Both the position numbers and the translations under genes were made by a program. Below the pieces are notes generated by a model. That model made no database searches, was not told the DNA's origin, and saw nothing but the letters and a program-made list of their open reading frames with translations. 64,000 nucleotides of DNA from contig JAQGJP010000103.1 of NCBI GenBank assembly GCA_028290545.1, forward strand, positions 51,240 to 115,239. The letters run 5' to 3'. The stretch is from Rhizobium sp. (lineage in GTDB: Bacteria > Pseudomonadota > Alphaproteobacteria > Rhizobiales > Rhizobiaceae). This document shows, in pieces, positions 1 to 8,195 of the stretch (position 1 is its first letter; every line of letters starts with the position of its first letter).

Positions 1-1
1 T

Positions 2-160
2 GCCTATCTGACACCGCGCATCGGCCGCTCTCGCAAGGACGGTCAGTTCGATATCATTTTCGACGCAGGCAGGCCTGTCGCGCCGGATCCCTATCTCATC
101 AATTCTTCTTCCACGCTCGAAGCCCCTTGGCTTCGTCCGACCTTGAGGATTGTACCATGA
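2..160 (+). CDS. AmiC-like amide-binding sensor, C-terminal end only
   Basis: The gene enters from the left edge, so only the last 52 codons are visible, ending in TGA at 158-160. The visible tail has the pattern LTPRIGR...DGQFDIIF...PVAPDPYLIN, which resembles the C-terminus of AmiC/UrtA-type periplasmic-binding-fold proteins. AmiC proteins bind small amides in the cytoplasm and release the antiterminator AmiR. The stop codon overlaps the ATG of the next gene (ATGA), and that gene is an AmiR-type antiterminator, which strongly supports AmiC over a urea-transporter binding protein. The assignment rests on a short tail plus context. Confidence 0.6.
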   Translation, partial: AYLTPRIGRSRKDGQFDIIFDAGRPVAPDPYLINSSSTLEAPWLRPTLRIVP

Positions 161-837
161 GGCCGAACCGCTTCGTCCAGAACTTCAGCCAACGCCGCGC
201 CCTGATCCTGACCGGAGATGTTCGCGCGGCGGATGCGGTGTCCTCGACCGCCCGAAAGCTCGGCCTTTCGGTCGAGCATCTTTCGACGTTCGATTCGGAC
301 GCTCAGCTTGGCCTCCAGTCGGCGGACGCGCGCCGCGACGTGCTTTTCATCGATGGCGACATGAATTTCGTTCCGGAGTTCGCCATGCGCAATGCGGCAG
401 AGCTGGCGCAGGTGCCGGTCGTGGGACTGGTGGGCGTTGAGGCGCCCAGCCGCCTTCGTGCCCTGATGCAGATCGGAGCGACGGCATTCCTGTCCAAGCC
501 CGTGCACAGCGGCTCGATGTTCTCGGCGCTCTATCTGGCTGTCAATGAATACGAACAGAGAACACAATTGCGTCTTTCAATCGAAGAACTGGAAAGACGC
601 CGCAGGTATCGCCGTCACGTCATCAAGGCGGTGACGATGGTGATGACGTCCCATTCCCTCGACGATGAGGGAGCGTTCGCGCTCTTACGCAAGGAAAGCA
701 TGCGCGCGCGTGTCAGCCTTGAAAACTACTGTGAAGGCGTCGTCCAACGAAGTACGGCGCACCTAGGTCACGACGCCGAACCTGACGAAAAGCAGGTCGC
801 CGCCGACTCAATACGTCATAGCCTCCACGGAGAATAA
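157..837 (+). CDS. amiR: AmiR-type ANTAR transcription antiterminator
   Basis: This 226-residue protein has an N-terminal pseudo-receiver domain (about residues 1-125) followed by a coiled stretch (EELERRRRYRRH) and a C-terminal ANTAR RNA-binding domain (about residues 135-195, with the ALLRKESMRARVSLENY core). ANTAR proteins bind paired hexaloop hairpins in nascent mRNA and prevent formation of a terminator. ATG 157 is preferred because it overlaps the stop of the AmiC-like gene; an upstream in-frame TTG at 127 would lie deep inside that gene. The cluster downstream encodes an importer and two amide hydrolases, so the expected role is amide-inducible antitermination of this operon, with AmiC as the ligand sensor. 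Confidence 0.85.
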   Translation: MRPNRFVQNFSQRRALILTGDVRAADAVSSTARKLGLSVEHLSTFDSDAQLGLQSADARRDVLFIDGDMNFVPEFAMRNAAELAQVPVVGLVGVEAPSRLRALMQIGATAFLSKPVHSGSMFSALYLAVNEYEQRTQLRLSIEELERRRRYRRHVIKAVTMVMTSHSLDDEGAFALLRKESMRARVSLENYCEGVVQRSTAHLGHDAEPDEKQVAADSIRHSLHGE

Positions 838-838
838 A

Positions 839-2215
839 ATGAAGAAGAGTGATTACAGCGCCGCTTCGGCAGAGAGATATCAGGGAATGGCTGAGCAAGG
901 ACAACACGAACGGCTCGTTCGACATTTGATGGATCGTCGCTCATTCATGAAGATGGGCGCCGCGGGCATGGGAGCGCTGGCCGTTCCCGGAATGATGGGG
1001 CAAGCCAGGGCTGCGCCAAGAGATCCGCTGCATTTCATCGGTTGGCAGTATAATCCCCAGATCGTCGCAGATAACGTCGATATCTTCAAGAAGATCTACG
1101 ACGAGTCCGTGGACTATCAATTGGTGCCCGGAGAATATCCGGCGATCGCCGAAACCAAGCTGATGTCCGGCGAGCCGATCGACATGATGTATGGCGAGGT
1201 CGACCGCCTCGTGCGCTGGTATTCTGCCGGCTGGGTCAAGGATCTCGAGGATCAGCCCGGTATCGCGGAGATCAAGGCCGGAATGTTCGAGAACGCGATC
1301 CAGGGTCTTTCGCTCCCGAACGGAAAGCTCGGCGGCCTGCCTTATTTCGCTGGCTTCGACTCGTTCATCTACAATGCCAAGCACTTGGATCAGGCGAAGC
1401 TGCAGCCGCCAACGACCTGGGAAGAGTGTATCGACCAGTGCCGCAAGCTGAAGCGAGACAAGATCGCTGAATTTCCTTATGTCAGCGCATGGCAGCGGAC
1501 CTGGACCGCCTTGTCATGGAGCCTCTTCTCCGTCCTGTATTCCGAGGGCGCTGAAGTCTTCGACGCCGCCGGCAATCTCGTCGTTGACGACGCCTTCAAG
1601 AAGGTCCTCGACATGCATCGGACGATGTACGCCGAAGGCCTCGTGCAGCCGGACATCTTCACGATCGAACAGGAAGGCGTACCGAGCTACGCGACCGGTC
1701 AGCACACGTTCATGGTCGTGCATGAATACGACCAGAAAGTCCTGAACGATCCCAAGCTCTCGCAAATCCCGGGCCAGGTCAAAAATGCGCTGATGCCCGG
1801 CAAGACCCACTCGACCCTGACATGGGTTTCGCTCTACCTGATGGGTGCCAAGCCGATCGATACCGAGCGGGCCTGGAACCTCATGCAGTTCTTCGGCGGC
1901 AAGTCCAAGGACGGCCAGTACCATGTCATCAAACGCTGGGCGCTCGATTACGGCCTGGGCACGCCCCACAAGGAGGTGCTTGATGATCCGGAAGTCCGCG
2001 CTTCGTTCGGGCAGTGGAAAGACCTGGATATTTCGTCCAAGCAGCAGCAGATCGCCAAGACCCGCGAAGTATCCAAGAAGCTTTGGTTCGCTGACTGGGA
2101 TTGGTACATGATGGGTGAAGTGCAGGATTACATCCGTGGAAAGCAATCCCAGCAGGAACTGATCGATAAGCTCTCGAAGAAAGTAGACGAGGTCAAGCTC
2201 CAGTATCCGGAGTAG
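839..2215 (+). CDS. ABC transporter solute-binding protein (family 1), Tat-exported
   Basis: The 458-residue product begins with a cytoplasmic-looking extension and then a twin-arginine signal (DRRSFMKMGAAGMGALAVPG, about residues 32-51) ending near an AxA site. The mature part has the family-1 extracellular solute-binding layout usual for oligosaccharide or glycerol-phosphate type importers. The start lies 1 base after the amiR stop, so it is cotranscribed with the regulator. It is followed by a fused permease and an UgpC/MalK-type ATPase, completing an importer. The enzymes downstream are amide hydrolases, so the substrate is inferred to be an amide or amidated compound; this is context, not a binding-site reading. 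Confidence 0.85.
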   Translation: MKKSDYSAASAERYQGMAEQGQHERLVRHLMDRRSFMKMGAAGMGALAVPGMMGQARAAPRDPLHFIGWQYNPQIVADNVDIFKKIYDESVDYQLVPGEYPAIAETKLMSGEPIDMMYGEVDRLVRWYSAGWVKDLEDQPGIAEIKAGMFENAIQGLSLPNGKLGGLPYFAGFDSFIYNAKHLDQAKLQPPTTWEECIDQCRKLKRDKIAEFPYVSAWQRTWTALSWSLFSVLYSEGAEVFDAAGNLVVDDAFKKVLDMHRTMYAEGLVQPDIFTIEQEGVPSYATGQHTFMVVHEYDQKVLNDPKLSQIPGQVKNALMPGKTHSTLTWVSLYLMGAKPIDTERAWNLMQFFGGKSKDGQYHVIKRWALDYGLGTPHKEVLDDPEVRASFGQWKDLDISSKQQQIAKTREVSKKLWFADWDWYMMGEVQDYIRGKQSQQELIDKLSKKVDEVKLQYPE

Positions 2216-2257
2216 CGACCAACGCCTGTTTTCCCAGCTTCTGACGAGGGTATTTCG

Positions 2258-4204
2258 ATGACGAGCAGCGATACTTCATTTAACGATATTCCATTGGTCG
2301 GCCTCAAGGAGGGGAGGCCGGCCCGTAAGTTCCGTCTGGTTTCGACGTGGCCGCTTACCTTGCCGACATTGGTGGTAGTCTTCGTGGTAATCGGAATACC
2401 ACTCGCCTATTCGCTAATTCTCAGCCTCAATCGCATCAATCCGCTCAGTCAGCGGTGGGTGTTCGTGGGCCTGCAGAACTATCTCATGGTGCTGCCGGAT
2501 CCGGACTTCCTCGCCGCTTTCGGTCGCACCGTTTATTTCGCCGGCATCACGGTGGCCGGGGGGCTGGCGCTTGGCATTGCCATGGCGTTGGCGCTTAACG
2601 GCAGGTTCTTCGGCCGCGGGATTCTTCGAAGCGTCGTGCTCATTCCATGGGCGATGTCGCCGATCGCCGTCGGCATTCTATGGAACTGGATTTTCAATGG
2701 CGACTATGGGCCGTTGAACGCGATCCTGATGGATGTCGGTATCATTTCGCAGCCGATTTACTGGATGGGCAGCGGTACATTCGCGTTCCATGCGGTCGCC
2801 CTTGCCCATATCTGGAATCAGGCGCCGTTGACCGCGCTTCTCCTGCTCGCCGGCCTGCAATCGATGCCGGACAGCCTGCACAGGGCTGCGCGGATTGATG
2901 GGGCGGGCGCCATTCAACGCTTCATGCACATCACACTGCCATGGTTGCGGCCCATGCTGCTCCTCGTCATGATCCTGACCACAATCAATTCGATCATGGC
3001 CTTCGATCTGTTTTGGATCATGACGCGCGGCGGTCCGGGCAGCGCCTCGACGGTCTTCTCCTGGATGGGCTACGCCTACGCCTTCCAGTTCTTTCGTTTC
3101 GGAGAGGGAGCGGCGGTCCTCTATATCCTGACGATCGCCTGCCTCATCCTCGCTGCCCTCTATCTGTTCATGCTGTTTCCATCGCGATCCGGTCGTGGGA
3201 AAGCGACGGTGAATGCAAGACCGCGCTCGCTGGCCAGCACGTTGCTGATGAGGACGGGCGATCACGCATCGGTGACCCGATCGGCCTTGTTGAAGATCGA
3301 GGCTGTGAGGGGACGCGGTCTCGTGTCCGGCGTCACGGCGCGTCGGATCGGCACCTTGCTGCTGTGGCTCGGACGCATCCTGATCTTCGCCTGGTCCTTG
3401 CTGCCGTTCCTTTGGCTCGTCATCATGAGCGTGACGCCCTCGATTGAGCTGGTGCGCAGCCCGCCCAGCCTTTTCCCCTCCGGCATGACGCTTGAGAATT
3501 ACGGCTTCGTTCTGTCCCCGTCGCATTCGACGGACGGCGCCTCCAGTGTCCAGGCATCGCGTGTGCCCTATGGCATCTGGAACAGCTTCGTGGTCGCGTT
3601 CTGGGTAACCATCGTGAACGTCGCACTCGGTTCATTAGCTGGCTACGCCTATGCTACCGGCAAGCAGAACCGCTTCATGCGTGGATCCCTCTGGGCACTC
3701 ATGCTGACCCGCATGACGCCAGGCCTCGCCCTGATGGTGCCCTTCTTTCTCGTCTTCAAGAGGCTCGATCTGCTCGATACGCGCACGGCTCTCGTCATCG
3801 CCTACTGCAGCCTGATACTGCCGCTCTCGACCTGGATTATGAGGGGCTACTTCGAAGGTGTGCCACCGACGCTGGAGAAAGCCGCCCGGGTCGATGGCTG
3901 CACGCGCCTCAAGGCAATCTTCAAGATCGTGCTGCCGGTCGCTATTCCCGGTCTCGCAGCAGCGGCGATCTTCTGCTTTCTGGTGAGCTGGAACGAATTC
4001 ATCTTCGCCCTGATCCTCACTGGCACGCCCAACGCGCAGACGATCCCGGTAACGATCGCGGGCTTCCTCGCCCAGCTCCGCTTCTACGACTACGGCCCGA
4101 TGTTCGCGGCGAGCACGCTCGCCGTGCTGCCTCCGGTGCTGATCACCCTCTTGTTCCAGCGATACCTGGTCGGCGGCATGCTGTCCGGATCATTGAAAGG
4201 ATAG
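2258..4204 (+). CDS. Fused ABC importer permease (MalF-type plus MalG-type halves)
   Basis: One uninterrupted 648-codon frame encodes two permease domains normally found as separate proteins. The first half (about residues 25-305) has an EAA loop at about 208-228 (RAARIDGAGAIQRFMHITLP). A polar linker of roughly 55 residues follows. The second half (about 365-648) has its own EAA loop at about 540-560 (KAARVDGCTRLKAIFKIVLP). Each half carries about six membrane segments. Each EAA loop should dock one copy of the ATPase encoded 7 bases downstream, so a single chain would form the whole membrane pore. There is no stop or internal ribosome site obvious in the linker, so this looks like a true fusion rather than two overlapping genes. 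Confidence 0.88.
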   Translation: MTSSDTSFNDIPLVGLKEGRPARKFRLVSTWPLTLPTLVVVFVVIGIPLAYSLILSLNRINPLSQRWVFVGLQNYLMVLPDPDFLAAFGRTVYFAGITVAGGLALGIAMALALNGRFFGRGILRSVVLIPWAMSPIAVGILWNWIFNGDYGPLNAILMDVGIISQPIYWMGSGTFAFHAVALAHIWNQAPLTALLLLAGLQSMPDSLHRAARIDGAGAIQRFMHITLPWLRPMLLLVMILTTINSIMAFDLFWIMTRGGPGSASTVFSWMGYAYAFQFFRFGEGAAVLYILTIACLILAALYLFMLFPSRSGRGKATVNARPRSLASTLLMRTGDHASVTRSALLKIEAVRGRGLVSGVTARRIGTLLLWLGRILIFAWSLLPFLWLVIMSVTPSIELVRSPPSLFPSGMTLENYGFVLSPSHSTDGASSVQASRVPYGIWNSFVVAFWVTIVNVALGSLAGYAYATGKQNRFMRGSLWALMLTRMTPGLALMVPFFLVFKRLDLLDTRTALVIAYCSLILPLSTWIMRGYFEGVPPTLEKAARVDGCTRLKAIFKIVLPVAIPGLAAAAIFCFLVSWNEFIFALILTGTPNAQTIPVTIAGFLAQLRFYDYGPMFAASTLAVLPPVLITLLFQRYLVGGMLSGSLKG

Positions 4205-4211
4205 TCCCGCG

Positions 4212-5303
4212 ATGGCAAGTGTAACCCTACGGCGAATGAGCAAGTCCTACGGGACGGTGCCGGTCATCCACTCGCTCGACATCGAAGTGCCGGACGGCCA
4301 GTTCCTCACGGTACTCGGACCATCCGGCTGCGGCAAGAGCACGGCGCTCGCCTGCATCGCCGGATTGGAGCAGCCGACATCAGGGCAGATCATCTTCGGC
4401 AACAGCGATGTCACGCGGCTGGAGCCGCATGAGCGAGATGTGGCGATGGTTTTCCAGGACTACGCGCTCTATCCGCATATGAGCGTCCGCGAGAATATGA
4501 GCTTTGGCCTCAAGCAACAGAAGGTCGCGCCGACGACGATCAAGCGTCAGGTCGACACGGCCGCGGAGCTACTCGGCCTCACGCAGTTGCTGGCCCGTCG
4601 CCCCGCGGAACTCAGTGGCGGTCAGCGCCAGCGCGTCGCTGTCGGCCGCGCGGTGGTGCGCAACCCGTCCGTCTTCCTGATGGACGAGCCGCTCTCGAAC
4701 CTTGACGCCTCGCTCCGCATCAAGACGCGGACCGAGATCAAGCGGCTGCAGCGCGAACTCGGCGTTACCTCGGTGTTCGTGACGCACGACCAGGAGGAGG
4801 CGATGGTGCTCTCCGACTGTGTCGCAGTCATGAGCGGCGGCGATCTCCAGCAGTTCGGTGCGCCGATGGAGGTCTATCGCAATCCGGCTAATCTGTTCGT
4901 CGCGGCCTTCATCGGTTCTCCGGCCATGAATTTTCTCGAGGTGACGCTTGAGAACACGTCGGATGCCCTCATCTGCCATCTCGGCAATCAGGCGCTCAAG
5001 CTGCCCCACATCGTCGTACATCCGGCTACCTTGTCGAAGCTGAAGCCAGGCCAGAAGGCTTTGATGGGTCTCCGCCCGACTGATCTCGTCATCGAGGGCC
5101 ATGGCGATCTCTCGCTGAAGGGCAAGGTATTCCTCGTCGAGCCGGTCGGCTCCGTCAGCTATGTCGATGTCGACCTCGACGGGTGGTCGGTGAAGGCGAC
5201 GAGCGATCCAGACCGCACCCCGGCCTCGGGCGACGTGGTAACGCTCAACTGCCGCTCCGGGCGGGTCTGCCTGTTCGACCCGGACACGGAAGCACGCCTC
5301 TAG
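4212..5303 (+). CDS. ABC importer ATPase, UgpC/MalK type
   Basis: The 363-residue protein has a Walker A (GPSGCGKST, about residue 36), Q-loop, signature LSGGQRQRVA, Walker B (VFLMDEPLSNLDA) and switch histidine (VTHDQEEA). The C-terminal third is the TOBE/regulatory extension typical of the CUT1 sugar-importer ATPases. It begins 7 bases after the fused permease stop and would energise that importer as a homodimer. Nothing in it indicates the substrate. Confidence 0.9.
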   Translation: MASVTLRRMSKSYGTVPVIHSLDIEVPDGQFLTVLGPSGCGKSTALACIAGLEQPTSGQIIFGNSDVTRLEPHERDVAMVFQDYALYPHMSVRENMSFGLKQQKVAPTTIKRQVDTAAELLGLTQLLARRPAELSGGQRQRVAVGRAVVRNPSVFLMDEPLSNLDASLRIKTRTEIKRLQRELGVTSVFVTHDQEEAMVLSDCVAVMSGGDLQQFGAPMEVYRNPANLFVAAFIGSPAMNFLEVTLENTSDALICHLGNQALKLPHIVVHPATLSKLKPGQKALMGLRPTDLVIEGHGDLSLKGKVFLVEPVGSVSYVDVDLDGWSVKATSDPDRTPASGDVVTLNCRSGRVCLFDPDTEARL

Positions 5304-5338
5304 AAATCAGGTCTCGTTACCCTCTACCCGGAAAGAGT

Positions 5339-5381
5339 GGCTCCGAGCGCCGACCCCAGGTCGGATTCGGCCTTCGGAGCT
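5339..5381 (+). promoter_or_regulatory. Nested hairpin in the leader between ATPase and amidase genes
   Basis: An outer stem pairs GCTCCGA (5340-5346) with TCGGAGC (5374-5380). Inside it a perfect 6-bp stem pairs CCGACC (5350-5355) with GGTCGG (5359-5364) around a CCA loop. It sits about 50 bases before the amidase start in a cluster that begins with an ANTAR antiterminator. There is no clear U-run and no recognisable pair of ANTAR hexaloops, so an attenuator role is only a possibility. Confidence 0.3.
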
Positions 5382-5429
5382 ATCGATATCGGGCGTTAGT
5401 CTCTGCAACATTGTTCTCAAGGATGAAAC

Positions 5430-6845
5430 ATGACAACGACGGAAATTGCATTCACTCCCGCGGCGGAGCTCTCGGCAGCCATGCGCAGCAAGGAGATCTC
5501 GCCGGTGGAGGTCACGAAATCGGTTCTCGATCGGATCGACCGGTACGATGGCCAGGTCAATGCCTTCGCGACGCTGATGGCCGAATCGGCGATGGAAACC
5601 GCGCGTGAGGCCGAAGCAGCCATCATGCGCGGCGATACCCTCGGGCCGCTGCACGGTATCCCGACCACGATCAAGGATCTCGCCCTTACCAAGGGCGTGC
5701 CGACGCAATTCGGCTCGCAGATGCGCAAGGGCTACGTCCCGGACGTCGATGCGCCGCTGGTGACGCGTCTGAAGAATGCCGGCGCGGTCATTGTCGGCAA
5801 GACAACCGTGCCGGAGTTCGGTTGGAAGGGGGTCAGCCAGAGCCCGCTGACCGGCATCACCCATAATCCGTGGCGGTATGGCTATAATGCCGGTGCGTCG
5901 TCGGCGGGTGCCGGCGCGGCGGCTGCCGCTGGCTTCGGCGTGCTGCATCAGGGCAGCGACGGCGCAGGCTCGATCCGTATGCCGGCTGCGTTCTGCGGCG
6001 TCTTCGGCATCAAGCCGACCTATGGCCGGGTGCCAAACTTCCCGCTCTCCAATATCGACTACTGCGAGCATATAGGACCGTTGACGCGGACCGTCGCCGA
6101 TGGGGCGCTGATGCTGAAGGTCATGGCCGGCCCGCACCCGTGGGACCACTCCTCCATGGAATCGCAGCCGGCAGACTACACCGGCCGGCTGAACGAGAGC
6201 ATCAAGGGCCGGCGGGCAGCATTCAGCGCCGATTTCGGCCATGCCCGAGTCGATCCGGAAGTAGCTGAACTCGTCGCCAAGGCGGCCGGCACCTTCCAGG
6301 CCATGCTCGGCGTCGAGGTGGAAGAGGTCACGCCGTCCTGGGGTCCGGTGGGACCAGAGCTGATCCGCTCGTTCTGGCCGGCCCATCTCAGCCACATGAA
6401 CGATCTGTTACCCGAATGGGAAAGCAGCATGGATCCGGGTCTGGTGGCCTGCGTCAAGGAAGGCAAGGATTTTTCCTTCCAGACGTATCAGAAACTGCGC
6501 GAGCGCAAATACGCCTATTGCGCGGCGATTCATACCTTCTTCGAGGATTGGGACTATATGCTTGCACCGGCAGTCTCGGTCGCGGCTTTCCCGGCCGATC
6601 GGCTCCAGCCGGAACATTGGCCGCAGCACCAGTGGGATTGGATCAGTTGGGCCGAATTCCTCTACCCGTTCAATATGGCCGGCAATCCGGCGGCGATCGT
6701 CCCCTGCGGCTTCACCAGCGCAGGCCTGCCGGTTGGTCTCCAGATCGTCGGCAAGCGCTTCGACGATCTCGGAGTGTTGCAGGCATCGGCCGCCTTTGAA
6801 GCCGCATCGCCATGGGCCGATCGTCGGCCTATGCTTCAGGGCTGA
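5430..6845 (+). CDS. Amidase, amidase-signature family
   Basis: The 471-residue enzyme belongs to the amidase-signature family that hydrolyses carboxamides to acid plus ammonia. The Ser-cisSer-Lys triad is visible as K82 (TTIKD), S157 (in GASSAG) and S181 (GAGSIRMPA); the 24-residue spacing between the two serines matches characterised members. The glycine-rich stretch GASSAGAGAAAAAGF is the family signature, with an unusually alanine-rich core. It starts at an ATG after a 126-base leader holding a nested hairpin. Clustering with AmiC/AmiR-like regulators and an importer supports a catabolic amide substrate rather than a GatA role in tRNA amidation. Confidence 0.88.
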   Translation: MTTTEIAFTPAAELSAAMRSKEISPVEVTKSVLDRIDRYDGQVNAFATLMAESAMETAREAEAAIMRGDTLGPLHGIPTTIKDLALTKGVPTQFGSQMRKGYVPDVDAPLVTRLKNAGAVIVGKTTVPEFGWKGVSQSPLTGITHNPWRYGYNAGASSAGAGAAAAAGFGVLHQGSDGAGSIRMPAAFCGVFGIKPTYGRVPNFPLSNIDYCEHIGPLTRTVADGALMLKVMAGPHPWDHSSMESQPADYTGRLNESIKGRRAAFSADFGHARVDPEVAELVAKAAGTFQAMLGVEVEEVTPSWGPVGPELIRSFWPAHLSHMNDLLPEWESSMDPGLVACVKEGKDFSFQTYQKLRERKYAYCAAIHTFFEDWDYMLAPAVSVAAFPADRLQPEHWPQHQWDWISWAEFLYPFNMAGNPAAIVPCGFTSAGLPVGLQIVGKRFDDLGVLQASAAFEAASPWADRRPMLQG

Positions 6846-7197
6846 TACCAAGCGGCCCGAGTCGTCCACACTGCAGCTTCGGGCTTGAAGAGTGGTCGGC
6901 CTCCTCTCCAGCATTTCAGGTGCCACAGTGCGGTTGTCAGAGCTGCAAGACAGGAGAGCCGTCCGCCTCATCAGGCCCGTCAGCTGGAGCCTTTTATGGC
7001 CCACCCGAAGCCTGTCGATTTCCACCTGCGCCGGACTGATTTCGGCTTATCTAGATTGGCGATGCGCTCCTTGCGATTCCGGGGTGTGCTCAATATTGGA
7101 TTCTCAAGCAATATCTGCAATTGGTAACCTTGAGCGCTTTTTGCCGGGCCATTCAGTCACAGGCTTATGACAACAAAAAACACCAAGAGCACCATCA
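6846..7197. other. Intergenic region between the two amide hydrolase genes
   Basis: This 352-base stretch holds no supported gene. Short open frames cross it in several frames but lack ribosome sites and recognisable domains. The last 90 bases before the formamidase gene are AT-richer than the surroundings and could hold a promoter, so the formamidase gene may be transcribed separately from the amidase. Confidence 0.4.
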
Positions 7198-8109
7198 ATG
7201 ACAACTCACTATTTCGTTCCGACGACCTATCACAATGTCATCGGCTCGCTTCCGCCTGCGCTGCGTATCGCTGATGGAGACACCATCATCACGCAGACGC
7301 TCGACGCCGAGGGGCATGATAAGGATGGCATTAAGCAGATATCTGGCCCCAACCCTATGAATGGTCCGATCTTTGTAGAGGGCGCCGACCCGGGAGACGC
7401 GCTGAAGGTCGAGATAGTCGCCATGACGCCGACCCGGGACACCGGCTTCACCCGCAGTGTCGTGGCGGCCAATGTAATCGATCCAGAGGCGGTTCGCGAC
7501 CTGCCGCCGCGCGAGATGACCATTTGGGCGATCGATCGCGGAGCATTGACCGTGCGGCTCTCCGAGCCCGCCAGCGGTCTCGAGGGCTTTGTCCTGCCCT
7601 TGGCTCCCATGATCGGCTGTTTCGGAGTGGCACCTGCCCTCGGCCAGGCAATATCGACTGCGACCAGCGGCGAATATGGCGGCAATATGGACTACCGCCG
7701 GTTTGGTCCAGGCACCACGGTCTGGTTTCCGGTGTCCGCTCCCGGTGCTCTTTTCTTTTTGGGTGACTGCCACGCCGTGCAGGGGGATGGCGAGATTGTC
7801 GGGACCGGCGTCGAAACGACGTTCGAGGTTACGGTACGGCTCACAGTCGAAAAGGCGGCTCGGCTGGTCTGGCCGCACGGAGAAACTGCCGACGATATCC
7901 TCACCATCGGCAACGCCCGGCCGCTCGATCAGGCGCTCCAGCACGCCACAACTGAAATGTTGAACTGGCTGACATCGGATTATGGCCTGGACAAGCGGGC
8001 CGCAAGCCATCTGCTGGGCCAGGTCGTCCGCTATGATATCGGCAACGTCTTCGACCCAGCCTATACGATCGCCTGTCGTGTTGCCAAGAAATGGCTGACC
8101 AAGCGATAG
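7198..8109 (+). CDS. Acetamidase/formamidase family protein
   Basis: The 303-residue product matches the FmdA/AmdA family, which hydrolyses formamide or acetamide to the acid and ammonia. Family hallmarks include the early GNPMNGPIFVEGADPGD-like turn (here PNPMNGPIFVEGADPGDALKV), the PMIGCFGVAP segment, the GGNMDYR core (about residue 161) and the FFLGDCHAVQGDGEI motif that contributes metal and active-site residues. The length fits the shorter bacterial members (about 300 residues). It follows the amidase gene on the same strand, consistent with a second amidohydrolase in the same amide-degradation locus. Confidence 0.88.
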   Translation: MTTHYFVPTTYHNVIGSLPPALRIADGDTIITQTLDAEGHDKDGIKQISGPNPMNGPIFVEGADPGDALKVEIVAMTPTRDTGFTRSVVAANVIDPEAVRDLPPREMTIWAIDRGALTVRLSEPASGLEGFVLPLAPMIGCFGVAPALGQAISTATSGEYGGNMDYRRFGPGTTVWFPVSAPGALFFLGDCHAVQGDGEIVGTGVETTFEVTVRLTVEKAARLVWPHGETADDILTIGNARPLDQALQHATTEMLNWLTSDYGLDKRAASHLLGQVVRYDIGNVFDPAYTIACRVAKKWLTKR

Positions 8110-8195
8110 GCATGGCCTGGCATCCGGCTCCGCATGAACGATCACAGGGCTTTGTCCAGTCCGGATCCTGTCCGTGAGCGCGATAACGAGTCATG

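Noticed and set aside
5307..6395. Minus-strand 362-codon frame opposite the amidase
   Set aside because: The amidase has an intact triad and signature; this frame has none.
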